A stretch of 64,000 nucleotides of DNA, from NCBI GenBank assembly GCA_946122785.1, contig CAMGYJ010000010.1, positions 8,097,467-8,161,466 on the forward strand, given 5' to 3'. The notes under the pieces are model-generated. The model was not told the DNA's origin. It did no database searches and saw only the letters and a program-made list of their open reading frames with translations. Made by a program: the position numbers and the translations under genes. Shown in pieces: positions 33,600-44,071 of this stretch. Position 1 is the first letter of the stretch; each line of letters begins with the position of its first letter. The DNA is from Linum tenue (Eukaryota; Streptophyta; Magnoliopsida; Malpighiales; Linaceae).

Positions 33600-34633
33600 T
33601 AGTGCAGTCAAAATCGCGCTTTAAATCGTAAAAACATACGTTTTTACATATTTTGGTCACTAAAACAAATCATTTTCCACTTAAAATCGTTTTGTACATA
33701 AAAACGGTAAAATCGTTCGTAGAATCGGTAAAAACGGACAAAATCGCATTTTTAAAGCGATTTTGTGCGATTCTAGTGCGTGACCATAAAAGTTCTAATT
33801 TGACTAAAGTGACGCCGTTTTGGTTATAAAAATTTCAAAATAAAATTGATAGCTCGGCGCTGCCACCACCGCTCCACCGCTGCATCCTTCCAGCTCCGAC
33901 CGACGTTCGTTGTTAGCTCAACGATGCCTCCCTTATGTTTTCTTTGCCATCTCAAACTTCGCCTCTGGTCTTATATATATTTCCTCAGCCTCGATAAGCT
34001 TTGAAATGAAAAAGAGTATTAGAGTAATCATTTGGTTGATTCATTCTTTTCTTGTATTACAGGAATCATCGGGTAGTAAATAGTAAGCTCTTAGCTTGCT
34101 GTCTTCTTTATTCTAAAGGAACTGAGCTAAGATTTGGTTGTGCATTCTTAGCTTGCTGTCTTCTTGTGTTTTGTTAATTGTTATTCACTTATTCATTTTG
34201 AAGTTGCTTTACAGAATTACATTAATCATTTGTTCTTATATAATAATCATTTGTTCTTTGTTTTATGCAGTATGTCGAGTGCAAGCAATACAATATCTAG
34301 CTTGTGACTTGTGAGAATTTGGATTCTTAAACTCGTGTTTTAGTTGCGATTTATATTTGTGAATTTATTGTAGGATGCTATGAGTATGTTCTACTTTAGA
34401 ATCTGTACAAATTAGAATGTGTGAGAAATTGCATTTTAAATATTGAATTGCAGGTGTTTATTCACTTATCTTAAATATATAAAATCACATTTTACATGGT
34501 ATATGTCGTACTTAACATATTTTCACTATTTTAGAGAATTCATAAAAAAACTTACGTTTTTACGCTTTGATTCTACGCTTTATGTTTTACCCATTTTCCG
34601 CTTCTAAGTAGAATCGCACTTTTGAGTGCATTG
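33600..34633. mobile_element. hAT-like non-autonomous element, 1034 bp
   Basis: A perfect 8-bp TSD GTGGGATG flanks it (33592-33599 and 34634-34641). The termini TAGTGCAGTCAAAATCGC and CACTTTTGAGTGCATTG form an imperfect inverted repeat. Dense subterminal words AAAATCG/CGATTTT and AAAACG/CGTTTT occur near both ends. No transposase; the interior is AT-rich. Confidence 0.85.
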
Positions 34634-34976
34634 GTGGGATGAACTATGAAGAATGACATATTTATTATGACAGGAGAAGCATGAACTCTAAAGGTGTAGA
34701 ATTTAGGCAAATGTTGGAAGATATGAAGTCCAAGGTGACCTACGTGGTCAGCATTGGACCAGGAGCTGTGTTCTAGGAGGTTAATACCTTATAATGAGAA
34801 GTATAGAGCGTCATTAGAAATAGTGAGGGTCGAAGGGCATCATTTATTTATGGACCGTGTTATAGATATAGTGGATGCTTAAGATATATGTTCTTAGTAC
34901 CTCGTACGATTTGATGGGTCAAGAAGTAACTCTGAAGCTAGGTTGGCACTCTAGAAGTTATGAAGGGTCTTGTGGG

Positions 34977-36354
34977 TAGGGATGACAATTTTGCCCATAC
35001 CCATGGGTATTTTACTATCCAACCCAATTGGGTTGGGTATGAAATCCAAATATATGGATATGGGTAAAGTTTGATGGGTTTGTACCCATACCCATTTACT
35101 TTGGGTTGGGTTGGGTTTATAACAAATGGATTTGGGTTTGTACCCATGCCCAAATACAAATTACAGTTTGGTACCTAAACTTAATAGATATGCATATTTA
35201 GTACCTAAATTTAATTTTTTTGCATATAATTCCTCAAAATATCGATGGAAAATTACGTTTTGGTACCTAAATTTTTTTGGTCTTACATTTTGGTACCTAA
35301 ATTTTTCAAGTTTTACAAATAAGTCCAATTTTTGCATGTGTAGTTAAAACACCCTCAAGTAAATGGATATCCATATCCAACTCATACCCATTTAGATAAT
35401 ATCCATATCTAACCCAAACCCATATACAAACCCCAAACCCATACACACATCACCCAAACCCTACCCATAGGGGTGGGAAACGGTGCGGTTGCGGTTAACT
35501 GCACCGCAATTTGCGGTTAACTGCAACCGCAAAACACCCATATTAGCCAACCGCGACCGCGTCCCTCACGGTTAGCGGTTAACCAAAAACCGCAGAACGC
35601 GGTTAGCGGTGAACCACGGTTTATGGTTGTAAAAACCGCAACAACCGAAACAGTATACGAAACCGCGGTTAAGCAATCTAACCGACAATTAACCGCGAAC
35701 TAACCGCAAAAAAATCATGAAAAAAAAAACACAGCAGCTACTGTTTTGTCTATTTTCACTTCCATCAAGCCCCTGCATCTGTCTGCATATCCAAATAACA
35801 CAATCCACAAATGCACACGCCGGACGCCCAGGGACGGCGGCGGGTGGATGGTAGCGGCGCAGAGCCGCAGCGGGAAGATGGGAAGGGTCGAAGCTCGACT
35901 CGAAGGGTTTTCAGTTGCTGGTGGGAAGGGACGAAACGAAGGGTCGAAGGGGATTTTCGAATTTTGTTTCGTCAAATCAAAACGACGGCAGAGAGAAGTG
36001 GGGGAGGGGCCGGGTCGAGTTTGGGCTGCTGCCTGCTGGGCTGGGGGTCAACTTTGGGCTGGGCTGGGGTCAATTATGGGCTGGGTCTGGGTCGCGGTTA
36101 GCCTTGCGGTTATATGGATTTGTGGTTTCGGTTGCGGTTAAACCGCAAACCGCAAAACAGCCCATATCTCTAACCGCGACCGCAAAATAGGCAAAATATG
36201 CGGTTTGCGGTTAACCAATAACCGGGCGATTTCGCTGCGATTATCGGTTTAACTGCGAAACCGCAACCGTTTTCCCAGCCCTACCTACCCATAATAAATG
36301 GGTCTACTTGGGTTTGGGCAAAATTACCCATGGGTGGGTAAATTGCCATCCCTA
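34977..36354. mobile_element. hAT-like element, outer copy, with perfect TSD
   Basis: A perfect 8-bp TSD CTTGTGGG flanks it (34969-34976 and 36355-36362). The termini are TAGGGATGACAATTTTGCCC and GGGTAAATTGCCATCCCTA, nearly perfect inverted repeats. Subterminal arrays of TACCCAT/ATGGGTA occur at both ends. It belongs to the same broad group as 4737-5427 and is interrupted by a second hAT element. Confidence 0.92.
35468..36283. mobile_element. hAT-like element, inner copy, 816 bp
   Basis: A perfect 8-bp TSD CCTACCCA flanks it (35460-35467 and 36284-36291), and its target is the outer hAT element. The termini are TAGGGGTGGGAAACGG and CCGTTTTCCCAGCCCTA. Arrays of GCGGTTAACCGC-type palindromic words fill the subterminal 200 bp on both sides. 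The GC-rich centre (35811-36100) is open in several frames but has no recognisable domain. Confidence 0.93.
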
Positions 36355-36362
36355 CTTGTGGG

Positions 36363-38640
36363 ATGTCGCACTAGAGACATCAAGCATGGAAAAGGGAGAA
36401 TTATGTGAGGTAATTGATTGGTCACACTAACTGTGCACCCTCATAGGGGAGGAAGTTTGACAGTCGCATCGAACTATTTGTGTGCCATGAGTAGAGTAAT
36501 GAGGTATACGAAGAGTGAGTTCAAGGAGATGCATCAATAGTCGTGATAAGGAGAACATCATAGGTTAGAGTACTGGTGAATTATTAGACAAAGTTGTCTA
36601 AAGAATGATAAGTGGAAACCTTAAGACAACTCGTTGATCACAAGGTGATTTGAGAAACCACCACAACATCGTAGTTGTCTTTGAATGGAGAATTTAATAG
36701 TCGTATTGAGCAAGTAGCTAGCTGAGCAAGTTGTCCATGAGAAAGGGGTGAACTACAAGTCTATAAGAATCACATCTAATTGGAGAGAAATATTTATAGC
36801 TCAATGTCGTACAAGTTAAAGGAGGTACAATTCCTTGTAAAAGAACTATCGATCGACGAGGAGATCAACGTCCCAAGTCATTTGATCTAGTCCTAGGCTC
36901 GTTCTAGAGGTAAGGGAACTCGATCTATTTGTATTACATCGGTTGTTTTGGTGATTGTTCGTGAGGGTGCAACCCTGGCTTTTTAGCAACGGGTTTTACA
37001 GGTTGTTAGTGACAGTTTTGGTTGGCCACTAAAGTTGTAGAAAATTTTCAGAAACGTCATTTAAGTTCTAAAACTGGTTTCGAGCCTCTGTAGGAGTTTG
37101 TTCCTAGGTTTAACAATTTTCAAAATTAAAGGAGGTCTAGGAGGTGCCTGTGATTTAATTTGATAATTTGTGAAGTTGATTTACTATTTTTAAAAATTGA
37201 TCAAGTGTTGTTTTTAATTAAATAAAAATCATGACAATGTGTTCTTAAGGATTTGATAACTTTTCAGGATATAAGTTCTCATGATCAACTTGGAAAAGGT
37301 ATGATCTGGATTTTTAAGAAGCTTTAATTTGGATTACAAATTTGTCCAAGACAAAATTAATGGGAAAAAGGTCGATTTTGGAAAGGATTATTTCTAATAA
37401 AATTTTTAATGAGGTTAAGGGATCTTTGGAAAGAGGTTCAAGGATTGAATTTTGAGGAGAGGGTTTTCTCGTAGATTTAAAGGGGTTTAAATCGAGAAAG
37501 GGCGTCTAAAAATGAATTTATGATTCATAGGTTTCTCGAGATAATTGGGCGAAGTAGGGATTTCTTCGAGTAAGGAATCGAGGAGTCGTGTTTTCGAGTT
37601 GAGTGTAAAGGGGATAAATTCTACGCAGAGGTTTTTAAGGTTAAGTTTTATGAGTTCAAACTTTCATTACAAGTTATATATTTCCAATTAAAATGCATGT
37701 TTGAGGATTCCCTTTTCCTAGAAATTTGAACTAAGAGAATTGAAAATGTATGAGGCCTATGTATACATATTGAGGTAACCCACCGCCTACTGAAGGTGAG
37801 GATAGGACTTTGAGGTACCTCACTGTCAATTGAAGGTGATGGGATGTGATGTGTATGTGATGTGATATAATGTGATGTGTATTTTTGAGGTGCTTCACCG
37901 CCTAATGAAGGTGAGTTAATGTGTATGTGATGTGGGATTGTGGATCAAATTAATCGGACAGATTACTCGAATCAGGTTCTATTTTGACAAAATAGGGGTA
38001 CACGCCTATTTTCTTAGCGTTTTCCATAACAATTCGAGGGGCACATCAACTCCAAATTTGGTTTTCAATCAAAGAACAAAGTCATAACTATCCGAGTAGT
38101 GGGATTGGAAAGATATGAGGAAATATGATTCGGGTTATCTATCAGATAAGTACGGTAAGAATTTTTTTTTTCTGTCTAATATAGAGTGGCTCTCATCTGT
38201 ATATATTGCTTGGATTGGATGAGGAAGAATTTATACGAGAACCATTTTTTCTTGACACTATCCAAACGTGAATAATTTCTTGACCAAACTAGATGTGCTC
38301 TAGTACGTAGTGGGGATGCACTACTCTGGATTCCCCCCTGGTTTGGATTATAAAAATTGTACGGTGAAATAGTTATCTCAACCCCAAAGCGGCCGGCTCG
38401 TTGACCTCCTTACTCAAATTACAACGATTTTACGCAATATTCTCCTTCCTACATTTTTTTTAATAAGTGAATTTGCCGTATGTTATCACATATATATATT
38501 TTTTATTGAATTAGGTCAACTAATACGAGTCATCCTCCGAATGCTAAATTTAATAGTAGAAATGACATAATTGTTCAACAAAGAAATATATATATGTCAC
38601 GATACAAAGCCGATCAACGTAATCAATAGAACCCACCCCT
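36363..38640. other. Unclassified LTR-like or ancient gypsy remains
   Basis: No intact ORF longer than about 60 codons and no RT or integrase motif is visible. Words such as GAGGGTGCAACCCTGG and a block of three 31-bp repeats suggest decayed LTR sequence. The part closest to 38640 is the 3' flank of the phytocyanin gene. Confidence 0.35.
37770..37915 (+). repeat. Three 31-bp imperfect repeats
   Basis: Copies at 37770-37800, 37810-37840 and 37885-37915 share TTGAGGT at the start, CAC(C/T)G in the middle and TGAAGGTGA at the end. GTGATGTGTATGTGATGTG simple repeats lie between copies 2 and 3 and after copy 3. Confidence 0.85.
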
Positions 38641-38779
38641 CCACACAATCTCAAACTCAAGGAATTAATTAACAGCCAGAACTAGTGATAATTGCATGGA
38701 TGAAATTAAAGATGAACAGAATAATAATTCACAAGAAAAGAAAACAAGCACATAATAACATACAAGCACTGCCTCTTTC

Positions 38780-39773
38780 CTAGCCCAAAAGTGCAACCAT
38801 TGTCGCCACCACGGCCGCGGAACCAAACACCAGGTTGTACAGAACGGAAGCGGCGGCGCCGCCGTAGCTGCCGGCCGGCGAAGGCTCCTTGTTGCTGCTT
38901 GATCCGCCGGCATTTGGGGTAGACGATCCGGATGGGGTGGTGGACCCCGAGGGAGTGGTGGTGGCTGGGGTAGTTGGGGACCCACCACCTCCGCCGGAGG
39001 AGCCGCCGCCGGCGACTTTGATTGCCACCTTCATGCCTCCACTGCAGTGGCCGGCGGTGGGACAGATGAAGTACCTTGTGCCGGCGGCGGGGAGCGTGAT
39101 GCTGGTGTCTCCGTCGCTGTAGGTCTGGATGGCGTTGCTGGCGTCGCAGCCGTTGTAGTCGCTCTGCGATACCTCCGCCACGCTGTGTAACAAGCTGTTG
39201 TACTTGAACTCTGTCAATTAAACCAACAGTTAATTTATATATTAATAACCAGTTGATAAGATGTAATTCTCAAGATACCAGTTGATACTAGTAACCCAAG
39301 TTGTTGGGAGGGGTTTAATCGTGGATCATATATCGTTTTACTAACACCCCTCTTCAAACTCAAGCCATTCAAATAGGTTTGGAGTTTGGACAGACACAGT
39401 GTGCTTAACAGCAATAGATGGGATCACCGGGAATCGAACAGAAGAAGAACTTACAGTCACACAAAAGACTCTGATACTATGTCAAGAACCCGTTAGTCCC
39501 AATAACTCGAGTTGTTGGGAGATGTTCAATAATCGTGAATCGTATACCGTTTTGCAAAAGTAAGTAACACTAACTAGCTATAAAATGATACAGTCAAATA
39601 GGAGATGAGATGAGAAGCTCTATACCAACAGTGTCACCGACGTTGAACGTTTGACCGGACGACCAGGTGTTGTAATCGACGTTACCAGAATTGCTCCAGC
39701 TGACGTCGTGCTGGGCGGCGTGTACAGCCGGAGCGGCCAGCAGCAAGACCACGAGAGCGGCGGCGATGGCCAT
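38780..39773 (-). CDS. Uclacyanin-like phytocyanin (blue copper protein), GPI-anchored
   Basis: Exon 1 is 39773-39626 and exon 2 is 39210-38780 (GT-AG intron of 415 bp), giving 192 aa. Residues 1-19 form a signal peptide (MAIAAALVVLLLAAPAVHA). The plastocyanin-like domain (about 20-117) has the type 1 copper ligands His58, Cys99, His104 and Met109 in the context YFICPTAGHCSGGM, with the expected disulfide pair Cys71/Cys105. Met as axial ligand fits uclacyanins rather than stellacyanins. A Gly/Ser/Thr/Pro-rich, arabinogalactan-like linker follows (about 118-168). The hydrophobic C-terminus (SAAVVATMVALLG) fits a GPI-anchor signal, so the protein should sit at the outer plasma membrane or cell wall. 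No defects are seen. Electron-transfer partners are not predictable here. Confidence 0.95.
39285..39575 (-). mobile_element. TRIM-like element in the phytocyanin intron
   Basis: Two direct repeats of about 60-70 bp (39290-39347 and 39508-39572) share AGTTGTTGGGAG, AATCGTG(G/A)AT and CGTTTTGC/CGTTTTAC. Just inside the right copy is GACTCTGATACTATGTCAAG, whose complement resembles the TGGTATCAGAG primer-binding site. Short terminal repeats plus a PBS and no coding region fit a terminal-repeat retrotransposon in miniature, oriented with the gene. Confidence 0.55.
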
Positions 39774-39887
39774 ATTCCGATATGCACGCGCTGGATCAGG
39801 GAAAGCTAAATTAGATGCAAATGACAGATTAGCTTAGCTAGAACTGTGAGCGATGATTGATAGCAAAGCCTCATTGAAAAGGTGTAA

Positions 39888-39895
39888 TTTATATA
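39888..39895 (-). promoter_or_regulatory. TATA box of the phytocyanin gene
   Basis: TATATAAA on the minus strand, 115-122 bp upstream of the ATG. The region 39896-40377 upstream is free of recognised repeats and is the likely promoter. An LTR start lies about 605 bp upstream of the ATG. Confidence 0.6.
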
Positions 39896-40377
39896 GGAAC
39901 CCAGAGAGATGGACGGAGGATTAAACAAATTGAGAGGAAGGAAAATGAGAGATCATGCTGATAGTTTATTTGCTTTAGTTAAATGGGTTGGTTTAGTTAG
40001 CAGGCTGGCCAGAGTAGCCACCTTCATTGCACCTTGTACACGCTACCTAGGCTAGCTCAGCGGAGACTCTCATCTGTGAGGGAAAGAGAAGAGATGAAGT
40101 GGGAACATGGCAAACAAATTAATCATAATTGTGTGTTTGGTATTTAACTACTTACCTAATACCTCCGCGGCATCATTAATTTCCAGCTAACGGGATTTGC
40201 TTTTTTTATTCCATGGAAAGACAACGGGTAGGTCGTTTCATGAGCTTTCATTGACAATGTGGAAGCATCCGACTCAACAAATTAAGTATTACATGCATCT
40301 AGAAGACGAGGTTTTGGTTTGCAAACTAACTAGCTAGCTTGCTGATTTTCGTCAAGCTATTCTACTCGTCATGTGTC

Positions 40378-40899
40378 TGATAACTACTAAATTGGTGTTA
40401 TTTATCATTCATATTAAGATTTGTTTCGGGCCAACTTATGTGCATAATTGTTTGAAAAGTGTCAAATAATGCATCTCTATTTCGTTCATATTTGATTCCA
40501 ACGTAATTTTTGGGTGGTTGAGACATTACATGCGAATTAAGTACAAAATAATTAGTCACAAGTGTAGCAAATGGGGCAGAGACTGAAGATCGCAACCTGT
40601 AACCAAAGATCACGGCCGAGAACCATGACCGCGATCTGGAGGGCTCAGGACGCGAACTTCGTGATGAAGCAGCCGAGGAGAAACAGAGAGTTTCCCCAGG
40701 CAGAACACGGCCGAAGCACAAACTGCACGCGAGGAAGTTTGCGACCGCGACTCGTGGATCGCGACCGCAAAGTCAGCCCGTGAACTCCTCTGCTCCGAAG
40801 GCCGAAACGACAGCGTCTCGAGATCGCGGCCTCTGTAGAGAAGATCACGCTCACGATCTCGACCCTTCTTGCCCGCGATCTGCTCCACCCTCTTATGCT
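40378..40899 (+). repeat. Athila-like LTR, 5' part (LTR3), interrupted
   Basis: It begins TGATAACTACTAAATTGGTG, similar to the reversed LTR whose start is at 50350 (TGATAACACCTAAAATATAT). It is rich in CACGG/CCGTG and GATCGCG words. It is broken at 40899 by element B and appears to resume at 48568, where a TATA box (48573-48580) lies at the expected position. Confidence 0.65.
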
Positions 40900-41367
40900 T
40901 GATTCGAGTCCAAATGCACACATTTTACCCCTCATTTCTTGTCCGTTTTGCTTAGTAGATCACCGTCCCTCAACTTATTTTACGCTACGTTGTGTTTGTT
41001 TTGTTACATTTCAGATCCTAGTATGCGTGGGAAGGTCGAGGACGAGTTTCAGGTCGATTGGAGGTCGAAAAGCGCAAAAAAGTGAAAAAATGCCCGAAGT
41101 CACTGTTTGGACACAATTGTTAGTTCGTGGTCGTAAGACCTTGAACTTCAGCTCCAAAACGTGAATTATTATAGTAAAACGGCGCGTTTCTGGCCGAGTT
41201 CACAGTCCAGGCTTTGAGTTCGCGGCCGTGAACTCAGACCGTGAACAACCTTCGATCTGAGAATAAAAGGAAGCAACATAAGGAAGACAAAGGGGGAGCT
41301 GTTTTTTGGAGAGGGATTCGATTCTCTTTCTAGGGTTTCAACCCAAAACACCAAAGGGAGTTCTAGT

Positions 41368-41411
<44 letters not shown>

Positions 41412-42380
41412 TTAAGTGATCTTGGAGTTTAATTGGAGGCTTGGGTTGATCTTGAAGACAAGGATTCAAGCCTAGAAGAAGATCTTGGACTCCAATTTGT
41501 AATTACTCTCTTTTCTCTCTAGACTCACCCTCTTCTCTTGGTTTAAGAACCCTAGGTCTATATTTGGATTTAATTTTGATGTATGTGACACATCCCATAT
41601 TTGATTGATGATTTCACTTAATTGATGGATGTTTTCATGAATGACATGAATTGGGTTTCCATTTTCATGTATTGAGCTTTTGATCTAGGAGGGAGAAAAT
41701 CCCCATAGAGCCCATTATTGGCGTCTTCAGATCACTCTTCACCATATATCGTCCGGGCAATCATCGAGGTAGTCGATTCCATCAATCTCCCACGATATAG
41801 GGTTGCCCTAGGTTGAATAGAGCCTACCACATTTATCGATTCGCCATTCCGGGTCATCCCAAGGGAGTCTATCTCCTAACGGTAGAGTAATTGAGTCAAT
41901 CGAGCTTTTGACCTAGGAGGGAAACAAATCCTCACCCATATCATCCGGGCAATCCCCGAGTGAGTCAATTGGATCGATCTCCTACGATATAGGGGTGCCC
42001 TAGGTTGAATAGGGCTCCTACCCATCCATCACTTCACCTTTCCGGGTCCATTCCGAGGGAGTTCATCTCCTAACGGTAGGATAGTGGATCGATCAAACTA
42101 GGAGGATACTCAACATCAATCCAAAGGTCGGAAATAGGGGGATTTAACCCAAGGGAGCTCCAAACCTTGTAAATGGCTAGGTTAGTGGTTAGTCTAGGTT
42201 AGTTAGCTTAGTTTCCTAATCACTACTCTAGGTTGCCTAGATAACGAATCCTAAACCTGAAGTAGAGTAAGCCTAGATCCCCATGGTATGATAAATTCTT
42301 ATTGCTTGCTTGCCCTATGCTGCATCCAGTCGCCGGTTATACTTGGCCAACGATTGGGATGTTTTAGTTAGATCGAGACA
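40900..42380 (+). repeat. 5' LTR of element B
   Basis: It starts TGATTCGAGTCCAAATGCAC and ends GATCGAGACA. It is 1481 bp long against 1114 bp for the 3' LTR; the difference is due mainly to two deletions in the 3' copy. Internal tandem-like blocks (AGCTTTTGA...CCTAACGGTAG) occur at 41676-41890 and 41900-42090. Confidence 0.85.
41372..41408. repeat. (GA)n microsatellite
   Basis: About 18 uninterrupted GA dinucleotides. The 3' LTR has only about five at the same position (near 47832-47842), so the tract has changed length since insertion. Confidence 0.95.
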
Positions 42381-42383
42381 TAA

Positions 42384-42407
42384 TTTTCGCTCTCTTGTCG
42401 GGGAGCC
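42384..42407 (+). other. Degenerate primer-binding site of element B
   Basis: TTTTCGCTCTCTTGTCGGGG after the LTR corresponds to the Athila/Tat motif TTTGGCGCCGTTGCCGGGGA with several changes. Its place right after the LTR end supports the call. Confidence 0.6.
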
Positions 42408-42525
42408 ATTCTAGGTTATTTGAAAAAGGGTTAGGTCGTATTGTTTTAGTTTTGTGTTTTGTTCACCGGCTCTTCGACCTGAAGGGTGGTTTGTGTTTGT
42501 TTGATTTTGTTTTTGTGTTTGTAGG

Positions 42526-44059
42526 TGATAACATCGGATTTGCACATGTTTGCACCCTCGTTTCTTGATCATTTTGGCTTGATTTTCTGCTTTCTTGGAC
42601 TATTTTACGCTAGGTTGTGTTCCTTTGTCACATTTCAGGTCCTACCATGTAAATTGAAGCATAGGCGCAAGTTTCAAGTCAATCAGAGATCATTTGGCAA
42701 TTCGGGAGAAGAAACACGAGCATGACCTGAGGAATAATGGACTTCTACATCATATAATGGACAAATAATCATGGAATTTTGTCATGAAAAGAAAGAGGAC
42801 AAGACTACGAGCGTCTGGGATCAAACGGCGACTGATTCGGAGTCCGGACGAGGGAGAAAAGAAGCATTAAACAGAGGCTGAGCAAGCCACACGGGCATGC
42901 CTAAAAACCCACACGGCCGCGTGTGACCTGGCCGTGTGGCACCAAATTGCACGGGAAAAGTCACACGGGACGTGTAGAGGACCTCTTGTGGCCGTGTGAA
43001 GGCTCGGTAAATCCCACACGGGCATCATGGAACTCCACACGGCCGTGTGGGTCGTGGCCGCGTGGGAAGGCTGGGCAAGTTATCAAAACGCCGCGGTTTG
43101 AAAAAAGTCACACGGGCAGCTGGGGAAGTCACACGGCCGTGTGGCCTGGCCGTGTGATCGGAAATTTCTGGTTAAAACCCGATTTTGAGCAAAAGGAAAG
43201 GGGAGAGCTGGGTTTTTGGTTTCCAAACACCCAAGGGATGAACCCTAGAGAGAGCGACTTGGGAACATTCTTGGAGCTATTTTGGAGGATTTCTTCGCCA
43301 TTGGAGCTCGGGAATCAAGCTTGGAGATGAAGATTGAAGATCTAGATCAGATTTCTGCAGTCTCTCTCTTCTCTATGGAGTAACTTCCCTTCACTTAGGT
43401 TTTGAGGAACCCTAGTTCCATGTGTTAGGATCTTTCTTGTATGAAGTTTTGGATGCTATATTGTTTGATTATAATCGATTGAGGCATGATTTATTGAGTC
43501 AATTGAATCTTGATCAAATTCTCTTGATTTCTGCTTTAACCTATGATAGATAGAATCTGATTAGGTTAAGAGAGCTTCCTTGATTGATAGTGGTGAATTG
43601 GTTGTGCGAGAGTCAACCAATTCACTACTTTGTACTGGAATTCATTCCAGTAGTGGAGATCTGTGTGAATCGCCTTAGCAGTCTATCCCGGTGAAGGCTA
43701 GTCGCATGTCGGGTATTCTGTCTGAGAGGGCTTGGTCAACTTAAGAGATTCCAAACTAATTTAGGATCTTCCGCAGTTTAATCAACAATAGATCAACCAA
43801 AGGTAATTGCAACTTTGACCTAATTGAGGAGCTAGGTGGAATCATACCTAAGTGAGTGCCCAACTTGTAATTAGTAGAGTAGTCAGTAGAGTAGTTTATA
43901 AATCAATCCTTAATCTAGTTTTCTAGATAATGAACTGAAGCTGAGTAATAGTAACTCTAGAGACACGTGGAGTCGATATTTATTACTTGTGCCACTATAC
44001 TGCAGTCCCTTTCATTGGTTACACTTGGCCATTGTTAGGTACTGTGTTTTAGCGTGTCA
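42526..44059 (+). mobile_element. Solo LTR, 1534 bp, with perfect 5-bp TSD
   Basis: It starts TGATAACATCGGATTTGCAC and ends TTTAGCGTGTCA. It is flanked by GTAGG on both sides (42521-42525 and 44060-44064). No internal region is present. The left third carries an array of CACACGG(G/C) and GGCCGTGTG motifs (about 42888-43160). It lies in the leader of element B, upstream of its ORF. Confidence 0.9.
42888..43160. repeat. Array of CACACGGCCGTGTG palindromic motifs
   Basis: At least seven CACACGG words occur within 270 bp. Two are full palindromes of the form CACACGGCCGTGTG (near 43038 and 43132), and others continue as CACACGGGCA. Spacing is irregular. The array lies in the U3-like part of the solo LTR. 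Confidence 0.9.
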
Positions 44060-44071
44060 GTAGGTTGAATC

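Noticed and set aside
35746..36190. Overlapping frames of 90-131 codons in the inner hAT element
   Set aside because: They share the same GC-rich DNA in different frames, have no domain, and lie wholly inside a non-autonomous transposon.
37770..37915. 31-bp repeats considered as a regulatory or satellite array
   Set aside because: Only three irregularly spaced copies in LTR-like context; better seen as decayed LTR repeats.
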